DNA of 16,694 nucleotides from Pseudomonadota bacterium (GCA_030596145.1 JAUVKS010000011.1:1-16694), one strand, 5' to 3'; shown: positions 7,590 to 14,458, numbered from the stretch's first letter. Notes: a model not told the origin generated them from the letters alone. Translations and numbers: made by a program.

Positions 7590-8258
7590 TTAGCTTTGAA
7601 GCTTTTTATAAATTACGATTTTTCTGAAATCTTCTGTAATGGGCAGCCTGATTTCATGGCAGCCTATATGTTTCAATCCCACTTCTTGGGATATTCCTTC
7701 AGCTTCTTCGAGCTCCTTGTTGATGTTTACACCCTTCATGGCTATCAGGATTCCACCGGGGGTGATGAAGAACGCCCCGATCTCGAGAAATTGCTGCAGC
7801 TTAAAGGATGCCCTGGATATGACTACATCGAAAGCACCTCGACAGGTTTCGTCTTTCATCAGCAACTCGACCCTCCGGTTAATGATTATTGTATCGTCGA
7901 GTCGGAGTTTACGGACGATGTTTTTAAGAAAGGATGCCTTTTTGCGGGATGAATCCAGCAGAGACACCTTTAACGTGTCAGCCGCTATCTTAAGTGGGAT
8001 TCCTGGAAATCCGGCGCCTGTACCAATGTCTATTAGAGAATTGTTTTTGTTTTCTATAAATTGTAAGGGTATAAGCGAGTCGATAAAGTGTTTTATCGGT
8101 ATATCAAGTTCTGACTTAACTGAAATAAGGTTAATCTTGTTGTTCCAGAAGATGAGCTCACTGTAGTATTCCTGAAAGAGGGTGAATTCTCTTTCTCCGA
8201 GACTTATACCTATGGCACTTGAGGCTTCGGACAGTATTTTTTGCAGAGTATTTTCCAT
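7590..8258 (-). CDS. rsmG: 16S rRNA (guanine527-N7)-methyltransferase RsmG
   Basis: RsmG (formerly GidB) uses S-adenosylmethionine to methylate N7 of G527 in 16S rRNA. The 222-residue length is typical. Visible motifs are W38-N-N-K-I-N-L (the family WNxxINL), DIGTGAGFPGIPLKI (77-91, the SAM-binding loop), LLDSSRKKASFL (100-111, SAM-contacting Asp) and VISRAS (146-151). The N-terminal HFIDSL is also present. No clear ribosome site precedes the ATG. It is the first gene of the minus block. mnmG and mnmE, often upstream of rsmG, are not here. Confidence 0.95.
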   Translation of the reverse strand: MENTLQKILSEASSAIGISLGEREFTLFQEYYSELIFWNNKINLISVKSELDIPIKHFIDSLIPLQFIENKNNSLIDIGTGAGFPGIPLKIAADTLKVSLLDSSRKKASFLKNIVRKLRLDDTIIINRRVELLMKDETCRGAFDVVISRASFKLQQFLEIGAFFITPGGILIAMKGVNINKELEEAEGISQEVGLKHIGCHEIRLPITEDFRKIVIYKKLQS

Positions 8259-8302
8259 TTTCAGGGTTTTATATCATCTTTCAACCCTTAAGTGTAGATG
8301 CT

Positions 8303-8443
8303 ACCCTAAAATATACATTGACCCCTCCAACACAGTAGGACAGGCGTCCCGCCTGTCCATAACAGTGAATCGCTTAGACAGCCGAGACGGCTGTCCTACG
8401 GGATGGGGAGGACAGACTTTATTTTCAATATCTATTTTAGGGT
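8303..8443. mobile_element. MITE-like element with 19-base terminal inverted repeats
   Basis: The ends are accctaaaata at 8303-8313 and tattttagggt at 8433-8443, a perfect 11-base inverted repeat. Going inward the match continues to 19 bases with two mismatches. The 141-base element has no coding capacity and encloses a separate palindromic element (8335-8399). I saw no clear target-site duplication. It sits in the divergent gap between rsmG and the plus-strand genes, so it may lie close to both promoters. The assignment rests on structure only. Confidence 0.55.
8335..8399. repeat. GTAG-headed paired-hairpin repeat
   Basis: The element opens with gtaggaca and closes with tgtcctac. Inside are two hairpins, gacaggcg/cgcctgtc-type on the left and gacagccg/cggctgtc on the right, with about 20 bases between. 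The two halves are roughly inverted copies of each other. This is a REP-like intergenic element, and related designs recur later in the window. Confidence 0.7.
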
Positions 8444-8524
8444 GTTAACAAATGGTGGAAGGAAATCGATTTTAATGTTAAAGATTTCTAATTGAAACAA
8501 GCTTGATACTGGAGATCGAAAAGG

Positions 8525-9013
8525 ATGCCGATATACGAATTTTATTGTGAGGGATGCAACACAATTTACAATTTTTTTTCAAAGTCCGTGAATACCGAGA
8601 AGATTCCGCTTTGCCCGCGTTGTAAAACTATTAAATTAAAACGCCAGATGTCCGTTTTTGCCACGATTTCTGGAAATAAAGAAGAAGCTGATGGGGACAT
8701 GCCGCAGATTGATGAGGCAAAAATGGAAAAGGCTATGGCAATGCTTGCAGGGGAGGCGGAAAAAATAAATGAAGACGACCCGCGCCAGGCCGCAATGTTG
8801 ATGAGGAAACTTTCGGATGCCGCGGGACTGAGCCTGGGCTCCGGCATGGAAGAGGCCCTGAGTCGTATGGAGGCGGGTGAGGCTCCTGATAAGATCGAAG
8901 CGGAGATGGGGGACCTGCTGGAGGGTGAAGACCCGTTTATCATGAATCGCAAGGCGAAGGGAAAAATCAGAAAATCAAAACCACAGGTGGATGAAAAGCT
9001 TTATGACCTTTAG
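8525..9013 (+). CDS. FmdB-type zinc-ribbon protein with acidic C-terminal extension
   Basis: The first 45 residues are an FmdB/CxxC_CxxC regulatory-type zinc ribbon. MPIYEFYCEGC gives C8 and C11, and LCPRCK gives C30 and C33, the four expected zinc ligands. The next roughly 115 residues are low in hydrophobics and rich in Ala, Glu and Met (for example EKAMAMLAGEAEKINEDDPR), predicted helical and acidic until a basic stretch RKAKGKIRKSKP at 142-153. FmdB-type proteins are usually about 70-110 residues, so this one (162) is extended. Function is not established, and the fmd operon link is historical. GGAG upstream of the ATG fits a ribosome site. trmJ follows 49 bases later on the same strand. 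Confidence 0.75.
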   Translation: MPIYEFYCEGCNTIYNFFSKSVNTEKIPLCPRCKTIKLKRQMSVFATISGNKEEADGDMPQIDEAKMEKAMAMLAGEAEKINEDDPRQAAMLMRKLSDAAGLSLGSGMEEALSRMEAGEAPDKIEAEMGDLLEGEDPFIMNRKAKGKIRKSKPQVDEKLYDL

Positions 9014-9019
9014 AAGTTT

Positions 9020-9043
9020 GTAGCGCGGGGCTTTGGCCCTGCC
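9020..9043. repeat. Short GTAG-headed hairpin
   Basis: After the GTAG at 9020-9023, gcggggc (9025-9031) pairs with gccctgc (9036-9042), with one G-T pair and a tttg loop. It lies between the zinc-ribbon gene and trmJ and looks like half of the paired-hairpin elements at 12658-12706 and 15207-15260. Confidence 0.5.
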
Positions 9044-9062
9044 TGATATTTAAAAAAGGAAA

Positions 9063-9791
9063 ATGAACACAACGGAAAACATTACGATCGTCCTGAATAA
9101 TCCAAAATATCCCGGGAACATTGGTTCTGCGGCAAGATGCGCGAAAAATATGGGGATTGAGAGCCTTTTTGTGGTGGTACACGAGTATCCTGATATGGAG
9201 GAGATGAAAAAGAGGGCAACCCATGTTGCCTCCGACATAGTAGAAAACATGAGATATTTCTATAGGTTGGACGAAGCCCTCTCCGGGTTTAACTATATTG
9301 TTGGAACCACATCTAGGCTGGGGAGTGCGCGGGGGCCTGTCATTCAGCCACGGGAGATGGCAAAGCAGATAGCAGACATTTCTCAGAACAACAGAGTTGC
9401 TATACTCTTTGGGCCGGAAGATGCGGGCCTGAACAATGACGAGTTGAAGTACTGTCATCTTCTGGTGACCATTCCCACTTCCGATGAGCTCAAATCGATT
9501 AATCTTTCTCATGCGGTGATGATCCTGTGCTATGAGATATTCACGGCTCGCACACCATCTCCCAACAGATTTACTCCGAAGCTGGCCACGTCATTTGAAC
9601 TTGAAGGGATGTACGACCACCTGAAGGAGATGCTTGTGAAGATAAATTATATTAACCCGGAAAATCCCGATTACTGGATGACAAATATACGCCGTTTCCT
9701 CTCAAGGACAAAGCTCTTCTCAAAAGAGGCGCAGATTATCCGTGGGATCTGCCGAAAAGTTGAACGGAGCATCGAGAACAAAAAAGCTTGA
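9063..9791 (+). CDS. trmJ: tRNA 2'-O-methyltransferase, TrmJ-like (SpoU/TrmH family)
   Basis: This SPOUT-fold enzyme transfers a methyl group from SAM to the 2'-OH of a tRNA ribose, at position 32 for TrmJ. The 242 residues match TrmJ length. SpoU motif 1 is NPKYPGNIGSAAR (13-25, with the conserved Asn19 and Arg25), motif 2 is LFGPEDAGL (115-123) and motif 3 is IPTSDELKSINLSHAV (137-152). These form the trefoil knot that binds SAM. The C-terminal about 80 residues (MLVKINYINPENPDYW, then RRFLSR) resemble the TrmJ extension rather than short TrmL proteins. AAGGAAA just before the ATG fits a ribosome site. Family assignment is firm; the target position is inferred. Confidence 0.88.
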   Translation: MNTTENITIVLNNPKYPGNIGSAARCAKNMGIESLFVVVHEYPDMEEMKKRATHVASDIVENMRYFYRLDEALSGFNYIVGTTSRLGSARGPVIQPREMAKQIADISQNNRVAILFGPEDAGLNNDELKYCHLLVTIPTSDELKSINLSHAVMILCYEIFTARTPSPNRFTPKLATSFELEGMYDHLKEMLVKINYINPENPDYWMTNIRRFLSRTKLFSKEAQIIRGICRKVERSIENKKA

Positions 9792-9816
9792 CTTTGCCAG
9801 GTCGGAAACTTATTAG
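9788..9816 (+). promoter_or_regulatory. Candidate sigma70-type promoter for the sugar cluster
   Basis: TTGACT (9788-9793) is followed after exactly 17 bases by TATTAG (9811-9816), a good -35 and a moderate -10. The -35 overlaps the trmJ stop codon. Transcription would start near 9823, placing the palindromic element 9840-9958 in the leader of the kdnB transcript. Confidence 0.4.
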
Positions 9817-9839
9817 AAAAAAACATAAACTTGATGAAC

Positions 9840-9958
9840 TCGTAAAAAGTCGAAATATACACAATTTTGTCATTCCCGTGAAAACGGGAATCCAGTTTTT
9901 TTAAGTGCTTGGCCGTTTATGGATTCCCGCCTACGCGGGAATGACAGACTTTTTACGA
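9840..9958. mobile_element. MITE-like element, TCGTAAAAAGTC ends
   Basis: A perfect 12-base terminal inverted repeat is tcgtaaaaagtc at 9840-9851 and gactttttacga at 9947-9958. Directly inside, tgtcattcccg (9868-9878) pairs with cgggaatgaca (9936-9946). Each inner arm also folds on itself: attcccg-tgaaaa-cgggaat at 9872-9891 and attcccg-cctacg-cgggaat at 9923-9942. The element is 119 bases, non-coding, and lies between trmJ and kdnB. Such TGTCATTCCCG palindromes are common intergenic repeats in several bacterial groups (from memory). Confidence 0.65.
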
Positions 9959-9995
9959 ATGCAGAAAACTTCAATCATTAACAAAAAAGGGTGGT

Positions 9996-11159
9996 ATGCA
10001 AATGAATAAAACTTTTTCCTTTACGGGAGCAAAAAAGGTTGTCTTTGGAAACGGGTCTTTTGATGAACTTGTAGAGCATATCAAGGAATCTGGAGGCAAT
10101 AACCCCTTGATAGTGCTTGACAAAAACCTTTCTGAGTCTGGATTCAGAGAGAAGGTTTCAGCTATTCTCGATAAAGGCGGTATAAAGTACTCCATATTTG
10201 ACAGGGTTGAAGCGGAGCCTGCTTTGGAACTTGCCGATGAGGGAACGGAGATCGCCCTGAACGGGGGATGTGACGCGGTTGTGGGCATCGGCGGCGGGAG
10301 TGCCATGGACGTCGCAAAAGCGGTTGCCGTTCTTGCTGCTAATAAGGGAAAAGCCGTGGATTATCTGGGATTGAATAAGGTTCCGGGTCGGGGGCTTCCT
10401 AAGATAATGGTTCCCACAACGGCCGGTACCGGAAGCGAGGTGACATTCACGGCGGTATTTTCAAGAAAAGATTTGAAGAAGAAGGAAGGGATGAACAGCC
10501 CCCATCTTTATCCTGAATTAGCTCTACTCGATCCACAATTAACATTGAGTCTCCCACCAGAACCGACCGCAGCAACCGGAATTGACGCACTCTGTCACGC
10601 AATTGAGTCCTACACATCTGTAAATGCAAGTCCCATGAGTGAGCTGGTTTCTCTGGAGGCGATAGAACTGATATCATTGAGTCTGAGAACCTGTGTCCAT
10701 GACGGCAGCAACCTTGAGGCCAGGGAGCAGATGCTTCTGGGAAGTCTTTACGCGGGACTTGGTCTTGCCAATGCGGGGGTTGGCGCCGCCCATTCCCTCT
10801 CCTATCCTCTCGGCGGGAAATACGGTGTCTCACACGGCCTGGCAAATACCATTATGCTTCCCCCTATTATGGAGTTCAATCTGCCTGCTGCCCTTGAGAA
10901 GTTTGCCGTCATCGCCGCCGTGATGGGAGAGCAGATAGATGATCTGCCGCTACGGGATGCGGCATACCTGGCGGTGGAAGCGGTGGAGGCGCTGATAGAA
11001 GATTGCGGCATATATACCGGATTGGAAGACCTTGGCATACCCGAGGATGCGTTTCCTGAACTGGCGAAGGTTGCCATGACAGTGGCAAGACCCCTGGAAA
11101 ACAATCCACGCAAGGTAACGGTTGAAGATGCTATAGAGATATACGAACAGGTTTATTAG
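9996..11159 (+). CDS. kdnB: Iron-dependent alcohol dehydrogenase, probable Kdo 8-oxidase/dehydrogenase KdnB
   Basis: This is a group III iron-containing alcohol dehydrogenase of 387 residues. The nucleotide-binding GIGGGSAMD is at 97-105 and PTTAGTGSE at 140-148. The four iron ligands are all visible: D197 and H201 in GIDALCHAIE, H266 in GAAHSLSYP, and H280 in VSHGLAN. By itself the family covers many alcohols. The next gene is a DegT-type aminotransferase and kdsB is nearby, matching Shewanella, where KdnB oxidises the C8 hydroxyl of Kdo to an aldehyde that KdnA then aminates. The Shewanella enzyme is classed as an oxidase (from memory); the acceptor here is unknown. The upstream aaagggtggt is the likely ribosome site, and a second ATG two codons later is possible. 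The stop codon overlaps a MITE-like element. Confidence 0.75.
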   Translation: MQMNKTFSFTGAKKVVFGNGSFDELVEHIKESGGNNPLIVLDKNLSESGFREKVSAILDKGGIKYSIFDRVEAEPALELADEGTEIALNGGCDAVVGIGGGSAMDVAKAVAVLAANKGKAVDYLGLNKVPGRGLPKIMVPTTAGTGSEVTFTAVFSRKDLKKKEGMNSPHLYPELALLDPQLTLSLPPEPTAATGIDALCHAIESYTSVNASPMSELVSLEAIELISLSLRTCVHDGSNLEAREQMLLGSLYAGLGLANAGVGAAHSLSYPLGGKYGVSHGLANTIMLPPIMEFNLPAALEKFAVIAAVMGEQIDDLPLRDAAYLAVEAVEALIEDCGIYTGLEDLGIPEDAFPELAKVAMTVARPLENNPRKVTVEDAIEIYEQVY

Positions 11160-11303
11160 GAGGCTGTCCGAGAATGGCTATTTTCCGCAATCTCTACGTC
11201 AGGCTCAGATTTTAATCCTCAAAATACTGGGATGTATTCCTAGGGTTAAAATCTTCGCCTTCCTTGACCTTGCAAAAAATTTCTCATTCTCGGCTGGCCT
11301 CCT
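11158..11303. mobile_element. MITE-like element with AGGAGGCTGTCCGAGAATG-type ends
   Basis: The left end at 11158-11176 and the right end at 11285-11303 are inverted copies matching at 16 of 19 bases. Nested inside, gattttaa (11208-11215) pairs with ttaaaatc (11246-11253), and aatac/gtatt closes a central hairpin, so the whole 146 bases can fold into a long imperfect stem. There is no coding sequence. The first bases lie within the kdnB stop codon. The ends resemble terminal repeats of DDE-transposase elements, but no transposase is present in the window. Confidence 0.65.
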
Positions 11304-11311
11304 GTGGAGCA

Positions 11312-11404
11312 CCCGTTCCCCGAACGGGCAAATACTATAATCGGGCCGATGAGGGCATCGGCCCCTACAAACAACACTGTAGGGGCTGTTCCCCGAACAG
11401 GCCG
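11312..11404. repeat. Cluster of GTAGGGGC-type palindromes
   Basis: Four stems lie in a row. cccgttc/gaacggg occupies 11312-11328. gggccgatg/catcggccc occupies 11343-11364. gcccctaca (11361-11369) pairs with tgtaggggc (11378-11386). ctgttc/gaacag occupies 11386-11400. Two GTAGGGGC units thus face away from each other. The cluster fills the space between the MITE-like element and the kdnA ribosome site. Together with that element it adds about 270 non-coding bases inside an otherwise compact cluster. Confidence 0.6.
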
Positions 11405-11430
11405 GTGATCCTTAATGATTGGAGGCAAAA

Positions 11431-12636
11431 ATGGCAGGTGCGGAAGTTATAGGGAAAGAAGAAATAAAAGAGGTTATGGACGTTCTGGAGACGGGCGTCC
11501 TGTTCAGGTATGGATTTGATAAGGAGAGAAAAGGAATCTTCAAGGTAAGAGAATTTGAAGAAGCCTTCGCGAAGTATTGCGGTGCAGAATACGCGCTGGG
11601 TGTGACCTCCGGTTCGGCCGCGCTGAAGGTTGCCCTTATTGCCATGGACATCGGCCTGGGAGATGAGGTCATTGTTCCGGCATTTACATTCGTGGCCACC
11701 TATGAAGCGATACTGGAAGTGGGGGCGATTCCGGTGATGGCCGATGTCGATGGATCACTTAATCTGGATCCCGACGACATCGAGGCGAAGATAACCCCCT
11801 ACACAAAGGCGGTTATTCCTGTCCATATGTGCGGAGCGCCGGCACGGATCGATAAAATTGTTGAAGTTGCAAAGAAAAACAAACTCCTGGTCCTTGAGGA
11901 TAACGCCCAGGGCTGCGGTGGGAGTTATAAGGGGAAGAAGCTCGGCACATTTGGAGACATGGGGATATTCAGCTTTGACTATGTGAAGACCATAACCACC
12001 GGTGAGGGAGGCATGGTTGTGACAGACAATGTTGATTTCTACAATCGCGCCGACTGGTATCACGATCACGGGCATGACCATAACCCGGAGGTATCGAGGG
12101 CGATGGAGGGGAGGAGCATACTCGGCTTCAATTATCGAATGGGTGAGCTCCAGGGTGCTCTGGGACTGGCCCAGCTCCGCAAGCTGGATGATGTGGTAAT
12201 AGCCGGGCAGAAGAAAAACAAGGCAAAAATCAAGGAAGCCCTTGGCAGGATTGATGGCGTGAAATTCAGGGAGATTCCCGACCCCGAAGGGGATACGGCG
12301 ACATTTCTTGGATTTAATCTTCCCGAGGCCGAAATTACGAAGAAATTTCAGAAGGCCTTAAGTGCTGAAGGCATTGACACAGTTCTCTTCAAGGAGAATC
12401 TGTGGCATTATGTCCCCAACTGGGAGCATTTTCTTTCTCAGTCTACACCGAACTCGAAAAAATACCCGTTTACAAACCCGATGTATAAGGGGAAAGTCGA
12501 TTACAGCACAGCGGCTATTCCTAAGGCGGAGGACATATTCGGCAGGACACTCTTTATGCAGATTTTTGTCAATATGCCTGAGGAAAAAATGACGAGTATC
12601 ATAGGCGGGATTGAAAAGGCCGCAATGGCTATTTAG
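11431..12636 (+). CDS. kdnA: DegT/DnrJ/EryC1 aminotransferase, probable Kdo8N transaminase KdnA
   Basis: This is a PLP-dependent sugar aminotransferase of 401 residues, fold type I. Visible are VTSGSAALKVAL (substrate and cofactor loop), VIVPAFTFVATYEAIL, the cofactor-ring Asp in VLEDNAQGCGGSYKG (about residue 157) and GTFGDMGIFSFDYVK with the Schiff-base Lys at about 186, followed by TITTGEGGMV. In the Kdo8N pathway KdnA transfers an amino group, probably from glutamate, to the C8 aldehyde made by KdnB. I assign this from pairing with the Fe-ADH and proximity to kdsB. The family also includes perosamine, UDP-4-keto-sugar and other transaminases. The start is the ATG at 11431, with GGAGG ten bases upstream; an in-frame TTG at 11419 is discounted. 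Confidence 0.75.
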   Translation: MAGAEVIGKEEIKEVMDVLETGVLFRYGFDKERKGIFKVREFEEAFAKYCGAEYALGVTSGSAALKVALIAMDIGLGDEVIVPAFTFVATYEAILEVGAIPVMADVDGSLNLDPDDIEAKITPYTKAVIPVHMCGAPARIDKIVEVAKKNKLLVLEDNAQGCGGSYKGKKLGTFGDMGIFSFDYVKTITTGEGGMVVTDNVDFYNRADWYHDHGHDHNPEVSRAMEGRSILGFNYRMGELQGALGLAQLRKLDDVVIAGQKKNKAKIKEALGRIDGVKFREIPDPEGDTATFLGFNLPEAEITKKFQKALSAEGIDTVLFKENLWHYVPNWEHFLSQSTPNSKKYPFTNPMYKGKVDYSTAAIPKAEDIFGRTLFMQIFVNMPEEKMTSIIGGIEKAAMAI

Positions 12637-12657
12637 GAATGTCGATTAAGAGATGAA

Positions 12658-12706
12658 GTAGGGCAGGGCTTTAGCCCTGCGAACAATGGCAAGGCTAAAG
12701 CCTTGC
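12658..12706. repeat. GTAG-headed paired-hairpin repeat
   Basis: After gtag at 12658, gcagggc-ttta-gccctgc (12663-12680) and gcaaggc-taaa-gccttgc (12689-12706) each form a 7-pair hairpin with a 4-base loop. The loops are reverse complements of each other, so the two hairpins are near-identical inverted copies. It lies between kdnA and hldD and may act as an mRNA processing or stability element, or simply be a repetitive element. Confidence 0.7.
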
Positions 12707-12740
12707 GCCACATTGGCTGAAATAGATGGAGTAGAAAACA

Positions 12741-13712
12741 ATGTTTATTGTTACCGGAGGTGCCGGATTTATAGGTAGCGCCTTTGTCTGGAAGCTCAAT
12801 TCTGTGGGGATTGATAATATTATAATTGTGGACAGACTCGGGACGTCGGACAAATGGGGAAACCTGGTCAACAGACGCTTTGTGGATTATTTTCACAAAG
12901 ATGATTTTCTTGAGATGGTATGTGAGAACAGGGTTCCTTTCAATGTGAGGGGGATAGTCCACATGGGGGCATGTTCTTCCACGACTGAGCGTGACGCGGA
13001 CTACCTGATGGAAAATAACTACCGTTACAGTCGCAAACTAGCCGAGTGGGCCGTGGAAAAGGGTATCCGTTTTATCTATGCAAGCAGCGCCGCAACTTAT
13101 GGTGACGGGGCAAAAGGATTTTCAGATGATGACACGGTAACTGAAACGCTACGACCGATCAATATGTACGGTTACTCCAAGCAGGTTTTTGATCTCTGGG
13201 TATTGCGGAACAGATTGCAGCATACATTTGCCGGCATCAAGTTCTTTAATGTTTTCGGGCCGAATGAGTACCATAAGGGGGATATGAAGAGTGTCGTATA
13301 TAAGGCCTGTCAACAGATAAACGAAACAGGCAAGGTCAAGCTTTTTAAATCCTATGAACCTGAATACAAAGATGGGGAGCAGATGCGCGATTTTATCTAT
13401 GTTAAAGATTGTGTTGATGCCCTCTGGTGGCTGCTTGAGAATCGGGATGTGAACGGGATTTTTAATCTGGGAACAGGTGGTGCACGCAGTTGGAATGATC
13501 TTGTGAATGCGGTTTTTTCAGCGATGAGCCGGGATCCGCAGATAGACTATATTGAAATGCCGGAAGCGATTCGTGATCAATACCAGTATTTTACCGAAGC
13601 GAAGATGGATAAGCTTAACTCTGCAGGATGTCCCCTCTCTTTCCGCTCGCTCGAAGACGCGGTTCATGATTATGTTGTCAATTATCTTGAAAAGGGTGAT
13701 GGGCGTCTATAA
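12741..13712 (+). CDS. hldD: ADP-glyceromanno-heptose 6-epimerase
   Basis: HldD (RfaD) converts ADP-D-glycero-D-manno-heptose to the L-glycero form used for the LPS inner core. The 323-residue extended short-chain dehydrogenase has the nucleotide loop TGGAGFIGS (5-13). D31 in IIVDRLG begins the region that selects NADP in this family. The catalytic YxxxK is Y143-G-Y-S-K147. The second catalytic Lys is in EYHKGDMKS (about K179, equivalent to E. coli K178). The HldD-type signatures DKWGNLVN and FNVFGPNEYHKG are clear. GGAG upstream fits a ribosome site. Its TAA overlaps the kdsB ATG by one base, so the two are coupled, linking heptose and Kdo-type sugar supply. Confidence 0.95.
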   Translation: MFIVTGGAGFIGSAFVWKLNSVGIDNIIIVDRLGTSDKWGNLVNRRFVDYFHKDDFLEMVCENRVPFNVRGIVHMGACSSTTERDADYLMENNYRYSRKLAEWAVEKGIRFIYASSAATYGDGAKGFSDDDTVTETLRPINMYGYSKQVFDLWVLRNRLQHTFAGIKFFNVFGPNEYHKGDMKSVVYKACQQINETGKVKLFKSYEPEYKDGEQMRDFIYVKDCVDALWWLLENRDVNGIFNLGTGGARSWNDLVNAVFSAMSRDPQIDYIEMPEAIRDQYQYFTEAKMDKLNSAGCPLSFRSLEDAVHDYVVNYLEKGDGRL

Positions 13713-14458
13713 TGAAGATAATATGCATAATCCCGGCAAGGCATGAATCCTCGAGGTTTGAGGGGAAACCCCTGGCTGATATTTGCGGCAAGCCGATGAT
13801 ACAGCATGTCTTTGAGAGGGTTCTGAAATCGGGTGCCGTATCGTATGCCGCCGTGGCTACGGATGATGAGCGGATATTCGCGGCAGTTAAAAAATTTGGA
13901 GGCAATGTTATCATGACCTCATCCGAGCACAGATCCGGAACGGACAGGATCGCCGAGGCCATATCAACCCTTGGTGACGTTAAGGATTCGGATGTTATTG
14001 TGAATATTCAGGGTGATCAGCCGCTCTTTGAACCTTCCCAGATAGATGAAGTGGCGGGACCGCTTCTCGAAGATCCATCTGTTGATATGAGCACTCTGAT
14101 ATACAGGATAAAGAGGGAAGAGGAGATAACTCACCCGAATGCGGTGAAGGTGGTATTTGACAGGGACAAATTCGCCATCTATTTTTCCAGGGCTACCATT
14201 CCGTATGTAAGGGATAAAAGCTCTCAGGTTTCTTACTATAAGCACCACGGTATCTATGCCTACAGAAAGTCTTTTCTTATGACCTTTACCCGCTTGGAGG
14301 AAGGATATCTTGAGAAGCTGGAGGCCCTGGAACAGTTAAGGGCGATAGAACATGGGTACAGGATTAAGGTGGTTGAGACGCCGCACGATTCCGTTGAGGT
14401 GGATACCCCGGAAGAACTGGAGAGGGTGGCAAGGATAATTAAAAATGAAGGTAATTGA
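13712..14458 (+). CDS. kdsB: CMP-Kdo synthetase family cytidylyltransferase (KdsB; possibly Kdo8N-specific)
   Basis: KdsB activates Kdo with CTP to give CMP-Kdo for transfer to lipid A. The 248 residues match the family (about 250). Motifs include IIPARHESSRFEGKPL (5-20, the CTP-binding loop), DICGKPMIQHV, MTSSEHRSGTDR, VNIQGDQP, NAVKVVFD, FSRATIPY, HHGIYAYR, LEALEQLR and VDTPEEL. E. coli KdsB has QGDEP where this protein has QGDQP, a possible specificity change near the metal site. In Shewanella the KdsB beside kdnAB activates Kdo8N rather than Kdo (from memory), so the substrate here may be Kdo8N. It overlaps hldD by one base upstream and the amidohydrolase by 14 bases downstream. Confidence 0.93.
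   Translation: MKIICIIPARHESSRFEGKPLADICGKPMIQHVFERVLKSGAVSYAAVATDDERIFAAVKKFGGNVIMTSSEHRSGTDRIAEAISTLGDVKDSDVIVNIQGDQPLFEPSQIDEVAGPLLEDPSVDMSTLIYRIKREEEITHPNAVKVVFDRDKFAIYFSRATIPYVRDKSSQVSYYKHHGIYAYRKSFLMTFTRLEEGYLEKLEALEQLRAIEHGYRIKVVETPHDSVEVDTPEELERVARIIKNEGN

Noticed and set aside
7639..8166. A 175-codon plus-strand open frame inside rsmG
   Set aside because: RsmG motifs on the minus strand are complete, and the opposite-strand product looks like a shadow of them.
8335..8399. The palindromes as a CRISPR array
   Set aside because: Each palindrome is a single or paired hairpin without regularly spaced identical repeats, and no cas gene is present.
8303..8443. The divergent gap as the replication origin, since the gene strands switch there
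   Set aside because: No DnaA box was seen there, and base composition already changes between dnaN and dnaA, so the dnaA-dnaN gap is the better candidate.
11419..11430. TTG start for the kdnA-like gene
   Set aside because: GGAGG at 11421-11425 is ideally placed for the ATG at 11431, whose product begins like other family members.
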